Positions 1-7,839 of a stretch of 64,000 bases of DNA are shown here, in pieces (the first letter of the stretch is position 1; every line of letters starts with the position of its first letter). Under the pieces are notes generated by a model. That model saw only the letters and a list, made by a program, of their open reading frames with translations. It did no database searches and was not told the DNA's origin. The DNA is from Segetibacter sp. (lineage in GTDB: Bacteria > Bacteroidota > Bacteroidia > Chitinophagales > Chitinophagaceae). The stretch spans positions 51,885 through 115,884 of the forward strand of contig JAQBNO010000088.1 of NCBI GenBank assembly GCA_028288485.1, given 5' to 3'. A program made the translations under genes and the position numbers.

Positions 1-206
1 TCATCGCCATTTTGAAGTCCGTCAAACAACTTTAAAACGTCGTCTTTGTTCAACTCCGCTTCTTTCACCAAAACCGTTTGCCTTTCCGACAACTCTATCT
101 CGGCAAGCAGCTTTTTCTTTTGCAGCAAAAGGTCCTTCTTATCAGGAGGTTGATTTGCTGTATAAGATTGGTCTGTCAGAAAGGATAAAGGGTTAACGTA
201 TTTCAT
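1..206 (-). CDS. Hypothetical protein, N-terminal part only
   Basis: Partial gene that runs off the left edge. An ATG at 206 opens 68 codons with no stop. The product starts MKYVNPLSFLTDQSY and is then lysine/glutamate-rich and probably helical (DKKDLLLQKKKLLAEIELSE at about residues 22-41). It is divergent from the glycosylase gene that begins at 342. The N-terminus shows no signal peptide, so the product is probably cytoplasmic. I do not recognise the family. Confidence 0.5.
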   Translation of the reverse strand, partial: MKYVNPLSFLTDQSYTANQPPDKKDLLLQKKKLLAEIELSERQTVLVKEAELNKDDVLKLFDGLQNGD

Positions 207-341
207 GCATCATAACGGTGGTGTCAAAATATGCCTTTAAAAAAGGACTTTCTACAGTTACTTTGATGAAATTATGGAAAACATAGCTGCACTTGAAAAA
301 ATCTATATTTTTATAACGCCACTTTATCGAATATTTATAGC

Positions 342-1016
342 TTGACTTACTCACAAAAAATACGCTCTTTTGTTGCAGACCTGCAGTTTACAGTTGAACT
401 TCCGCCAGGTATAGAAGTAATGCACCCATTTACAGAAGCAGAAACGAGGCGTGTCGGCCAGCTCTTTTATGATAAGTTCTATAACGACGACAATCCCCGT
501 TACTGCATTATAGGCATTAATCCCGGAAGGTTTGGTGGTGGTGTAACCGGTATTCCATTCACCGATCCTATTCGCCTGAAAAAAGAATGTGGAATAGAAA
601 ACAGCTGGCCATTTAAACAGGAACTCTCTTCTGTGTTCGTTTACGACATGATCAATGCTTTTGGAGGTCCTGCAGCGTTTTATAAAAAGTTGTATTTTAC
701 TTCAGTCAGTTTATTGGGGTTTACAAAAGAAGGCAAAAACCTGAATTATTATGACGACAAGCTTTTAGCCGAACGCATTATTCCTTTTGCTGTTGATTGT
801 TTTAAAGCGCAGATCGCATGGGGACTAGATACTTCCGTTGCATTTTGTCTTGGCGAGGGAAAGAACTATAAGTTCATGCGCAACCTGAACGAAGCGTACA
901 AATTATTCGATCGAATTGTACCGCTTTCTCACCCGCGCTTCATTATGCAGTATAAACTAAAAACGAAGGATGATTATATCAATAAGTATTTACAGGAGTT
1001 TTCGCAACTGCAGTAG
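342..1016 (+). CDS. SMUG2-type uracil-DNA glycosylase family protein
   Basis: Probable DNA-repair enzyme that removes uracil or a related damaged base. The segment GINPGRFGGGVTG (residues 58-70) and the late HPR motif in PLSHPRFIMQY (about 197) are the two conserved regions of the SMUG2/DUF4918 branch of the uracil-DNA glycosylase superfamily, and 224 residues is the usual length. The start is TTG: an in-frame stop lies at 294-296 and the first in-frame ATG (420) would remove the conserved N-terminus. Monocistronic, followed by 443 bp without a gene. Substrate preference is inferred from the family. Confidence 0.8.
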   Translation: MTYSQKIRSFVADLQFTVELPPGIEVMHPFTEAETRRVGQLFYDKFYNDDNPRYCIIGINPGRFGGGVTGIPFTDPIRLKKECGIENSWPFKQELSSVFVYDMINAFGGPAAFYKKLYFTSVSLLGFTKEGKNLNYYDDKLLAERIIPFAVDCFKAQIAWGLDTSVAFCLGEGKNYKFMRNLNEAYKLFDRIVPLSHPRFIMQYKLKTKDDYINKYLQEFSQLQ

Positions 1017-1459
1017 TGAATGGTTTAATACTTTCAACTTTTTTTGGAGAGCTTTTTTGGTACCGGCACTGGTTTCCATGGCATCATCGTTGCTACGCTC
1101 AGTTCAACTTTTTATTTATAAATTGAATTGAGCGTAGCAGTTAACCGTGAGTAAAGCCGAAGGGTCGCAATCACTTCATCACGATCACAATATTCCTCGT
1201 TAGCCTCTAAAGCAAAAAGCTTTTGAAATCTTTAAACACCGGTTTCGGAAATGTTAGTTTAAATTAAATTAGTAAATCTCGAACTAATCTACGACAGACT
1301 TGACAAAAGAAGCAATTATACAAAGGACCCTAAATGTGCTTTGGTAATAAAAGAATTAAACCAGAAACTCATGCAGTTATTACAACTTGGTTAACCTTTA
1401 TTATTCTCATTCTTAATCCTTATTAATCCAATAAATCATGGTTCTATACCTTTGCTACC
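1017..1459. other. Intergenic region with a short mosaic-repeat copy
   Basis: 443 bp without a credible gene. About 1053-1195 is a short, diverged copy of the mosaic repeat seen at 25654-26130 and 41709-42020 (shared blocks: a ggtaccggc-like start, cgttgctacgctcagttcaa, gcgtagcagtt, agccgaagggt and cgcaatc). The rest holds the promoter of the DsbA-like gene. Confidence 0.6.
1447..1454 (+). promoter_or_regulatory. -7 promoter box TACCTTTG for the DsbA-like gene
   Basis: Matches the Bacteroidota sigma-A -7 consensus TAnnTTTG. It ends 5 bases before the ATG at 1460, so the transcript would have essentially no leader. Confidence 0.5.
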
Positions 1460-2101
1460 ATGAAACCAGTTTTAATTTATTGTTACGACGCGTACTGCGG
1501 TTGGTGCTATGGATTTAGCCCGGTAATAAAAAGAATTGCAGAGGAATATAAAGACAAGTTAGACGAGGATGTTTTATCTGGCGGAATGATTCTTCCCGAA
1601 AAACCGACCGGTATAGCTCAAATTGCTCCATTTATTCAAAAGGCTTATCCAACCGTAGAAGAAACTGCAGGAATTAAGTTTGGACAGGATTTCCTCTGGC
1701 ACATTTTCAACTTCGAAGAAAGCGACTGGTTTCCCAACTCTGAAAAGCCCGCAATAGCAATGTGCGTATTTAAAGAATTTTATCCCGACAGGTCAATAGA
1801 GTTTGCTGCAGACTTACAATACGCATTAAACTATGAAGGAAGAGACTTGACAGACGATGAAGCTTACAGGCACCTCCTTGATAAATACAGTATCAGGCCC
1901 GAAATTTTTTATGAAAGACTGGATAGTGAAGAATACAAAGAAAAAGCATATTATGAATTTCAACTGGTAAAGCAGCTCAAGGTTTCAGGCTTTCCGTGTG
2001 TTTTTATTCAATCGGGGGAATTGAAGTTTCATATGGTTGCCAGGGGTTTTACCGATTATGAAACGTTGAAGGATAGAATCGATAATGTATTGACTGCTTA
2101 G
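1460..2101 (+). CDS. DsbA-family thioredoxin-fold oxidoreductase
   Basis: Thioredoxin-fold protein with a CGWC redox centre (C13, C16) right after the first beta strand (KPVLIYCYDAYCGWC). It has an internal helical insertion and a late cis-proline-like segment GFPCVFIQSG, as in the DsbA/FrnE family; 213 residues is normal. There is no signal peptide, so it probably acts in the cytoplasm on thiol-disulfide exchange or a small thiol substrate. The ATG follows the -7 box directly. The partner is unknown. Confidence 0.8.
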   Translation: MKPVLIYCYDAYCGWCYGFSPVIKRIAEEYKDKLDEDVLSGGMILPEKPTGIAQIAPFIQKAYPTVEETAGIKFGQDFLWHIFNFEESDWFPNSEKPAIAMCVFKEFYPDRSIEFAADLQYALNYEGRDLTDDEAYRHLLDKYSIRPEIFYERLDSEEYKEKAYYEFQLVKQLKVSGFPCVFIQSGELKFHMVARGFTDYETLKDRIDNVLTA

Positions 2102-2261
2102 CCATTTTTGCAATCACCGACCTCGCAATCGCCACCCAGCGGCTGGTGATTATATTTTAAAGCCGCCGGCTTGCTTTTGAAGGAATTTATTGTTGTATTA
2201 GTAATCCAGGCAGGACGCCTGATAATAACCGTTACCAGCCGGAGGCTGGCGACAGCGAAAC

Positions 2262-2267
2262 AAGGAG
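2262..2267 (+). promoter_or_regulatory. Shine-Dalgarno-like AAGGAG that supports the globin start
   Basis: AAGGAG lies 8 bases before the GTG at 2276. Most genes in this window lack such a site, so it helps decide the start. Confidence 0.4.
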
Positions 2268-2275
2268 ATTATAAA

Positions 2276-2662
2276 GTGGAGATTATAAAGAAGGATATTG
2301 AATCGAGAGAAGATATTTTTTTGCTGGTAAAGAAGTTTTATGAAAAGCTGCTGACAGATGACACCATCTCTTACATTTTTACCGATGTTGCTAAAATTGA
2401 TTTGGATCACCACTTGCCTATTCTTGTAGATTTTTGGGACATGGTTTTGTTCGGTGCCGATACCTACAGGAAGAATGCCATACAGCCACACATGGTGTTA
2501 CACCAGAAATCAAGTTTTGAAAAGCATCATTTCGAAACCTGGCTCGGCTATTTTAACACAACTGTTGATGAATTATTTGATGGACCGGTAGCGTTTTCAG
2601 CTAAGCAAAAAGCCAAAAGTATAGCTACGATCATGCAGATAAAAATTGCACAAATGAAGTAA
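2276..2662 (+). CDS. Group III truncated hemoglobin
   Basis: Small heme protein that would bind O2 or NO. The 2-on-2 globin pattern is visible: YEKLLTDDTISYIF, then DFWDMVLFG, then QPHMVLHQKSSFEKHHFETW. By comparison with group III globins the proximal F8 histidine is H72. I chose GTG at 2276 because it gives the usual ~128 residues and has an AAGGAG 8 bases upstream (2262-2267), unusual in this genome. The frame is open back to a TTG at 2171, but that stretch is repeat-like and unlike any globin N-terminus. Confidence 0.82.
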   Translation: MEIIKKDIESREDIFLLVKKFYEKLLTDDTISYIFTDVAKIDLDHHLPILVDFWDMVLFGADTYRKNAIQPHMVLHQKSSFEKHHFETWLGYFNTTVDELFDGPVAFSAKQKAKSIATIMQIKIAQMK

Positions 2663-2824
2663 CGAAGGGAATCGGTTCTCCGTCGTTGATTTGATGGAAA
2701 AAAAAGTGGCTTTAAAATAGAAATTTATATAATGTCATTTTCAATGAACTTTTACAGCCACCTTAAATTAACCACTCGCGATGACGAGCTGCTTTTCTTG
2801 CTTCCGCTTCCACAATGATTTGCG

Positions 2825-2844
2825 GTACAAGTGAGTGACACAAC
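2825..2844 (+). repeat. Dispersed 20-bp repeat, perfect copy (forward)
   Basis: GTACAAGTGAGTGACACAAC. Identical copies, on either strand, lie at 7651, 22746, 53457 and 53521. Here it is followed by CGATGTTGAAA and, further on, GCTTGTCCCCC; the diverged copy at 38232 has the same followers, so the full unit may be ~70 bp. Confidence 0.85.
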
Positions 2845-2978
2845 GATGTTGAAAGAAGATCTGGCAGCTTGTCCCCCAAAACCTGCTTTCTTCAATCAAA
2901 ATCTTAAAATTCCTAATTAGAACGTGGTTTTAGGTAATTCCATTTATCTTGCACGTCCTTAAAAATAATAGATTGACT

Positions 2979-3461
2979 ATGGAATACGGTAAAATAATTT
3001 CTGTAACGGGGCTGGGAGGTTTGTATGAATTGGTGGGGAGTAAGAAAGACGGGGCGATTGTTCGCTCCCTGGAAGATAAAAGCACAAAATTTGTCGCCAG
3101 CAGGGTTCATAACTTCTCGCACCTTGAAAGTATAGAAGTTTATACGGTTCGTGATAATGTGAATCTTGTAGATGTACTTACTGCTATGGAAAACAGCACT
3201 GAACCTTTGCCTTCCGACAAGGACGGTAGTGCTGTGAAAGCCTATTTTCAAAAGGTGTATCCTGATATGGACTTTGAAAGAGTGTATGCCAGCGATATGA
3301 AAAAGATGGTAAAATGGTTTTCGGTTTTAAAGGCAAACAACGTGGAAATAAAGCTGAGCCAGCAGGAAGAAGAGGGTGAAAGCGAAGAGTCGGCTGAAGG
3401 TGTAGAGGTAACAGAACCGGATACACAGGTTGCTGGCGTAGAAAAAACTGAAGGACAGTAA
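2979..3461 (+). CDS. DUF5606 domain-containing protein
   Basis: Bacteroidota-specific protein of unknown function. The N-terminus MEYGKIISVTGLGGLYELVG is the hallmark of DUF5606, followed by KDGAIVRSLED and a helical middle; the last ~40 residues are an acidic low-complexity tail. I chose ATG 2979: the alternative TTG at 2949 overlaps a TATCTTGC box (2945-2952) that is more likely the promoter. It ends 15 bp before a strong hairpin terminator. Probably cytoplasmic. Confidence 0.82.
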   Translation: MEYGKIISVTGLGGLYELVGSKKDGAIVRSLEDKSTKFVASRVHNFSHLESIEVYTVRDNVNLVDVLTAMENSTEPLPSDKDGSAVKAYFQKVYPDMDFERVYASDMKKMVKWFSVLKANNVEIKLSQQEEEGESEESAEGVEVTEPDTQVAGVEKTEGQ

Positions 3462-3476
3462 CTCATTTAATATTGG

Positions 3477-3528
3477 ATCCGGGTGTCGGAAACTGAATAA
3501 CGATTCAGGTTTCGATACCCGGATTTTT
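3477..3528 (+). terminator. Long hairpin terminator after the DUF5606 gene
   Basis: Near-perfect 21-bp arms (3477-3497 and 3504-3524, ATCCGGGT...ACCCGGAT) with a 6-base loop, then a T-run. Confidence 0.75.
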
Positions 3529-3540
3529 AAATTTTATACT

Positions 3541-5262
3541 ATGACTTTGACTGCAGATATTAAAAAGCTCGAAAGAAATTATGTTCCTGCCGATTTTACA
3601 TTAACCGATTGGAATGCTTTGGAGCCATACTTCAAAGAATTGGTTGAAAGACCCATTAATTCGCGACATGACCTTGAAAAGTGGCTGAAAGATATGAGCG
3701 AAATGGAGGCTGTAGTGAGCGAAGATGCATGCTGGAGGCAAATTAAAATGACGTGCGATACAACCGATAAGTCGCTCGAAGAATCGTTCAATTTCTTCTG
3801 TATGCAAATTCAGCCAAAACTTCAGCCGTATGCCGACCTTTTGAATCGTAAACTCGTTGAAAACCCGTTTACGAAAGAGCTGGACCAGCAACAATACTTT
3901 ACTTACCTGAGAAGTGTACGTAAAAGCATCGAGCTGTTCAGGGAAGAGAATATTTCTATCCAGGCGGAGTTAAGCGTAATGGCACAGCAGTTTGGCCAGA
4001 TTTCGGGCCAGATGACCGTTGAAGTAAAGGGACAGGAATACACTTTGCAGCAGGCTTCAAAATTTTTAGAAGACCATGACCGGTCGCTTCGGGAAGAGGT
4101 GTACCGGAAGATCCAGGAAAGAAGAAAGCAGGATAAAGATGCGCTGAATGACCTTTACACGCAGCTGATTCAAAAACGTCACCAGGTAGCAGTAAACGCC
4201 GGTTTTGCAAACTACCGCGATTATAAGTTTGTGGAAATGGGTCGCTTCGATTATACAAAGGAAGATTGCTTCCAGTTTCATGAAGCGGTGAAACTGCACG
4301 TAATGCCTTTGGTTAAAAAGATAAACGAGAAGAAAAAACAAAAGCTCGGGGTAGATACATTACGTCCGTGGGATACAGAAGCGGAGCCTGAAGGTGTTGA
4401 GCCGCTGAACCCTTTCAAAACCAGCGAGGAACTAACCGAGAAAGCGATCAGGTGTTTCGAAGAACTGAACCCGTTCTTTGCCGATTGTTTACGCAAGATG
4501 AAAGAATTGGGTCACCTTGACCTTGAAAGCCGTAAGGGCAAGGCGCCGGGGGGATATAATTGTCCATTGGCAGAAAGCGGAGCTCCATTCATTTTTATGA
4601 ATGCTGCCGGCCAAATGCATGATGTAACTACTATGGTTCATGAAGGCGGTCATGCAATTCATTCATTCTTGTCGCACCCGTTGCCATTGAGCTCTTTTAA
4701 AGAATACCCGATGGAAATTGCCGAAGTGGCAAGCATGGCCATGGAACTTTTCAGCATGGATTACTGGACAGTTTTCTTCGACAACGAAGCGGACCTGCAA
4801 CGAGCGAAAGAACACCAGCTGGAAAGAACGATCACTATTTTTCCATGGATTGCCACAATTGACAAATTTCAGCATTGGGTGTATGAAAACCCGAATCATT
4901 CGGTAGATGAAAGAACCGGGAAATGGATGGAGATCCTGGAAGAGTTTTCAACCCAAACCGTTGATTTTACAGGATTGGAGGAATACCGTAAGATCGGTTG
5001 GCAAAGACAACTGCATTTATTTGAAGTGCCTTTTTATTACATTGAATACGGTATTGCCCAACTTGGTGCTATTGGCATGTGGAAGCAATTTAAAACCAAT
5101 AAAGAGCAGGCGCTGCAGAACTACATTAATGCGCTAAGTCTTGGTGGAACCAAAACTTTACCTGCCTTGTATGAAGCTGCCGGATTACAATTCGATTTAT
5201 CTCCCGATCATATTAGGTCGTTGATGGATTTTGTGAATGAGGAATATGCAAAGATTTCGTGA
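3541..5262 (+). CDS. M3 family oligoendopeptidase (zinc metallopeptidase)
   Basis: Cytoplasmic peptidase expected to cut short peptides. The zinc-binding HExxH is HEGGH at residues 367-371, inside TTMVHEGGHAIHSFLSH; the third ligand glutamate would be in MEIAEVASMAMELFS. The length of 573 residues fits the M3B oligoendopeptidase F-like subgroup. No signal peptide. The start ATG lies directly after the upstream terminator and gives MTLTADIKKLERNYVPADF, a normal N-terminus. Monocistronic, with its own terminator downstream. Confidence 0.9.
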   Translation: MTLTADIKKLERNYVPADFTLTDWNALEPYFKELVERPINSRHDLEKWLKDMSEMEAVVSEDACWRQIKMTCDTTDKSLEESFNFFCMQIQPKLQPYADLLNRKLVENPFTKELDQQQYFTYLRSVRKSIELFREENISIQAELSVMAQQFGQISGQMTVEVKGQEYTLQQASKFLEDHDRSLREEVYRKIQERRKQDKDALNDLYTQLIQKRHQVAVNAGFANYRDYKFVEMGRFDYTKEDCFQFHEAVKLHVMPLVKKINEKKKQKLGVDTLRPWDTEAEPEGVEPLNPFKTSEELTEKAIRCFEELNPFFADCLRKMKELGHLDLESRKGKAPGGYNCPLAESGAPFIFMNAAGQMHDVTTMVHEGGHAIHSFLSHPLPLSSFKEYPMEIAEVASMAMELFSMDYWTVFFDNEADLQRAKEHQLERTITIFPWIATIDKFQHWVYENPNHSVDERTGKWMEILEEFSTQTVDFTGLEEYRKIGWQRQLHLFEVPFYYIEYGIAQLGAIGMWKQFKTNKEQALQNYINALSLGGTKTLPALYEAAGLQFDLSPDHIRSLMDFVNEEYAKIS

Positions 5263-5349
5263 TTGTGGGATAGAGATGCCTTTGTCTGCGTCACGGCCGC
5301 GTGGCCTTCGCGGAAGCTGTTGAGTGTTTAAGCTATAAATTTTGTTAGA

Positions 5350-5378
5350 AACGCCTGGTAATCGCCAGGCGTTTTCTT
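5350..5378 (+). terminator. Terminator of the M3 peptidase gene
   Basis: Stem AACGCCTGG/CCAGGCGTT with a short loop, followed by TTCTTTT. Confidence 0.75.
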
Positions 5379-5455
5379 TTATCTAATTTCTTTTTTATGA
5401 CTAACTTGAAAGTCCTTAAAAATTCTTAAAACAATAATCCTATCAATTGTTTAGA

Positions 5456-5935
5456 ATGAAAACTATTTTTTTACAAGCCTTCGTCGCTATATTCACTTTA
5501 TCTATTACCGTTTCTGTAAAAGCACAAAAAAAGCGAGCTGCCTACAAAAAAACGCAAAATGTTTCAAAAGCGTCTTCCGATATGTTGTCTATGCTTCAGG
5601 GAAGATGGTCTTCGCTTGATGATAAAAAGACATTCTTTCACATCGAGGGAAATCAGCAAATTGATATTTACGGCAGGGATATTTTGGACACAGCAACTGT
5701 TAACTTTTATGATGAATGTCCTAATAGAATTAATGCCGGCGACGAGAAAAGAAAAAGCGGAAGATACCTTACGGTTCAGTTAAAGCCTGATGATTTTTAT
5801 TGCTATAGCGTGGAAAAGATCTCTTCCCAGCAACTTGTATTAATGTACTTACCGAAAGGGAGTATACTTAGGTATAAAAAAGTTCCCACTAAAAAACTCG
5901 ATAATAACAATCCTTTGGAAGAAAAAGAGGATTAA
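5456..5935 (+). CDS. Hypothetical secreted protein
   Basis: 159 residues with a clear Sec signal peptide (MKTIFLQAFVAIFTLSITVS, cleavage after VKAQ), so periplasmic or exported. The mature part has MLQGRWSSLDDKKTFFHIEG, which recalls the start of lipocalin-like single-domain proteins, but I cannot assign a family. ATG 5456 was preferred to TTG 5447. It is convergent with the Fur-family gene, overlapping it by 4 bp. Confidence 0.65.
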   Translation: MKTIFLQAFVAIFTLSITVSVKAQKKRAAYKKTQNVSKASSDMLSMLQGRWSSLDDKKTFFHIEGNQQIDIYGRDILDTATVNFYDECPNRINAGDEKRKSGRYLTVQLKPDDFYCYSVEKISSQQLVLMYLPKGSILRYKKVPTKKLDNNNPLEEKED

Positions 5936-6348
5936 CAATTCTTGCAAATTCCGCTTACAACTACATCAATAACCTGCGGTTTAAAACCTTGAGGAAGATT
6001 AACTTCAGGCGTTACAACAGAGTCAAGACAATAGGTAACATTGCAGTTATCACACACAAAATGTACATGGTTATCGTGGTGATGGCCGGTTGTACATTCA
6101 TCTTTACAAAGAGCATATAAAACAGAGTTATCTGCGGTAGGTATGGTATGAATAATACCTTTTTCAACAAAGGTTTGTAAGGTGCGGTAAATGGTTACTC
6201 TATCGAATTTTTCCCCCGTTCTTTTCTCGATATCGCTATGTGCCAGTGCGCCTGCATTTCCCTGGAAAAGTTCTAAGATCTTCTTCCGGCTGTCGGTAAC
6301 ACTTAGCTGGTTTCGTTTTAAAATGTTGTCGATAGATATCGTTTCCAT
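5932..6348 (-). CDS. Fur-family transcriptional regulator
   Basis: Metal-responsive repressor, 138 residues. Winged-helix N-terminus (VTDSRKKILELF...DRVTIYRTLQTF, the DNA-reading helix), then the metal site with H89-H91, H94 and H96 in GHHHDNHVHFVCDNC and two structural zinc Cys pairs (C99/C102 and C135/C138). ATG 6348 gives the family N-terminus. It lies 19 bp downstream of SCO1 on the same strand, probably in one operon, facing MerC. The ligand (Zn, Fe or other) cannot be read from the sequence; a Zur-like role is inference. Confidence 0.85.
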   Translation of the reverse strand: METISIDNILKRNQLSVTDSRKKILELFQGNAGALAHSDIEKRTGEKFDRVTIYRTLQTFVEKGIIHTIPTADNSVLYALCKDECTTGHHHDNHVHFVCDNCNVTYCLDSVVTPEVNLPQGFKPQVIDVVVSGICKNC

Positions 6349-6367
6349 GCTTGTAAACTTACGACTT

Positions 6368-7027
6368 TTATTGAGGATTATTGCTGAAGACGCTGTTAAC
6401 AAAGCCATTCGGACCGACCTTTTCTTGCAAAAGGCCCTTAATATCTTTAGTCAGCTTCTCCATCTCATCCTTCTTTAGGGCATCATAAACACCACCTCTT
6501 ACATTGCCGCTTTTATCAACAAGCGCTAAAAACTGTGTGTGGAGAAATTGATCCTCTAATTTTTCAACACTGTTTGCAGGATCATCCAATAGGTAACTGC
6601 TACGGGCAGCTTTGTACAAACTATCTTTTCTGCCGGTTACCAAAATCCATTTTTTGGTGTCTATTTTCATGCTGTCAGCATAAAACCGAAGTCTTTGAAC
6701 ACTGTCAATTTCCGGCTGAACTGTATGGGCAAGAATTAAAAAATCGGGTTCGTCTTTAAACTCCGCATATATCTTTTTAAGACTTGTATTCAATTTAGGG
6801 CAAATGCCCTTACACGTGGTAAAAAAATATTCTACAACCGTAACTTTCCCTTTCAGGTCATCTTCATCCACCGTCTTCCCGTCCTGGTTAGTAAACGAAA
6901 ATGGTTTTACATAACTTACCGTCGGAAGCTTAGCCTTCCAGTTATCGGTACCCCTAAAAAGAAAATAGAAGAATGCAAGGGTTAGCACAACAAAAAACGC
7001 AAGATACCCAATAGCCTTTTTGCTCAT
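6368..7027 (-). CDS. SCO1/SenC-family copper chaperone
   Basis: Membrane-anchored thioredoxin-fold protein that delivers copper to the CuA site of cytochrome c oxidase. One N-terminal TM helix (residues 6-24), copper ligands C72 and C76 in TTCKGICPK and H163 in QFLHTQF. 219 residues is typical. First gene of a two-gene unit with the Fur-family regulator; its likely -7 box TAACTTTA (7045-7052) overlaps a palindromic operator candidate. Confidence 0.88.
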   Translation of the reverse strand: MSKKAIGYLAFFVVLTLAFFYFLFRGTDNWKAKLPTVSYVKPFSFTNQDGKTVDEDDLKGKVTVVEYFFTTCKGICPKLNTSLKKIYAEFKDEPDFLILAHTVQPEIDSVQRLRFYADSMKIDTKKWILVTGRKDSLYKAARSSYLLDDPANSVEKLEDQFLHTQFLALVDKSGNVRGGVYDALKKDEMEKLTKDIKGLLQEKVGPNGFVNSVFSNNPQ

Positions 7028-7048
7028 GATCTTTCTTTAGCCGGTAAA

Positions 7049-7068
7049 GTTACAACCGGCGTTGTTAA
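7049..7068. promoter_or_regulatory. Operator candidate 1 over the SCO1 promoter
   Basis: GTTACAAC-cggc-GTTGTTAA, an imperfect palindrome that overlaps the presumed -7 box of the SCO1-fur unit at 7045-7052. Confidence 0.4.
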
Positions 7069-7087
7069 GGCTTTTATATTTAAGTAC

Positions 7088-7101
7088 TTACAACGTTGTA
7101 A
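7088..7101. promoter_or_regulatory. Operator candidate 2, perfect palindrome
   Basis: TTACAACGTTGTAA is a perfect 14-bp palindrome in the divergent SCO1/MerC promoter region, built from the same CAAC/GTTG half-sites as its neighbours. Confidence 0.45.
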
Positions 7102-7175
7102 AGAGGTTCGGCCTTGTTGGGTCGGAGTCAATAATAGAAGTAAAATTTGGAAAAGGTTTTAACAACAATTAATTC

Positions 7176-7190
7176 TGCAACTTTGTTGCA
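7176..7190. promoter_or_regulatory. Operator candidate 3, upstream of MerC
   Basis: TGCAAC-ttt-GTTGCA, a 15-bp dyad just upstream of the MerC -7 box (7197), where a repressor would block transcription. Confidence 0.45.
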
Positions 7191-7196
7191 AACCTT

Positions 7197-7204
7197 TATC
7201 TTTG
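7197..7204 (+). promoter_or_regulatory. -7 promoter box TATCTTTG for MerC
   Basis: Exact TAnnTTTG match, 12 bases before the ATG at 7217. Confidence 0.55.
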
Positions 7205-7216
7205 CCATCCTTGAAA

Positions 7217-7609
7217 ATGAATTCTAAGATAAACTGGGATGCTTTAGGAATTACTACTTCGCTTGCGTGTGCTATCCATTGCGCGCTTTTGCCGTTATTT
7301 TTTACCAGTCTTCCAATCTTTGGCGTCAACATTATTGAGAACTATTTCTTTGAGATTATAATGGTGGCTGTAGCTTTTGTAATTGGCATTTATTCCCTTT
7401 ACCACGGCTGGAAGAAGCACCATCACAGCATCGTGCCAATGCTTGTTTTTACCGTAGGTTTTATTTTTCTTGTATTAAAGCTGTTCTTTGTTGAGTACGA
7501 GGGCTGGTTGCTTATACCTGCAGTTACAGGGCTTATAGTTGCGCACATCATCAATTACCGATCCTGCAAAGTACACAATCATGCCCACGCAGATGATTGT
7601 AATCATTAA
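7217..7609 (+). CDS. MerC domain-containing membrane protein
   Basis: Inner-membrane protein with four predicted TM helices and the MerC-family start DALGITTSLACAIHCALLPL (two Cys and a His, likely metal-binding), ending in a His/Cys-rich tail CKVHNHAHADDCNH. MerC proteins move mercury or other soft metals; chromosomal Bacteroidota copies are often linked to metal regulators, as here. ATG 7217 follows the -7 box. Divergent from SCO1-fur with shared operator candidates, so control by the Fur-family protein is likely. Confidence 0.82.
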   Translation: MNSKINWDALGITTSLACAIHCALLPLFFTSLPIFGVNIIENYFFEIIMVAVAFVIGIYSLYHGWKKHHHSIVPMLVFTVGFIFLVLKLFFVEYEGWLLIPAVTGLIVAHIINYRSCKVHNHAHADDCNH

Positions 7610-7650
7610 GAAGTTTTTTTGGTATCGGCATAATTTCTTTCCTCAACATC

Positions 7651-7670
7651 GTTGTGTCACTCACTTGTAC
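7651..7670 (-). repeat. Dispersed 20-bp repeat, perfect copy (reverse)
   Basis: GTTGTGTCACTCACTTGTAC, the reverse complement of the copy at 2825. It lies between the convergent MerC and cysS genes. Confidence 0.85.
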
Positions 7671-7839
7671 TTGTAGTAATTCTATTCCGCGTCGGGCTTT
7701 AGGTCTACCGCTTAAATATTTTTACATCTTATTTGTCTTTAAACTACAATTCAACTTTATGGGCCTGGTGACACATGAAAAGAGTTTAAGTGAAAAAGAG
7801 TAACAGCGTTGGTGGCGGGTAAGATAAGCGAAACAACGA

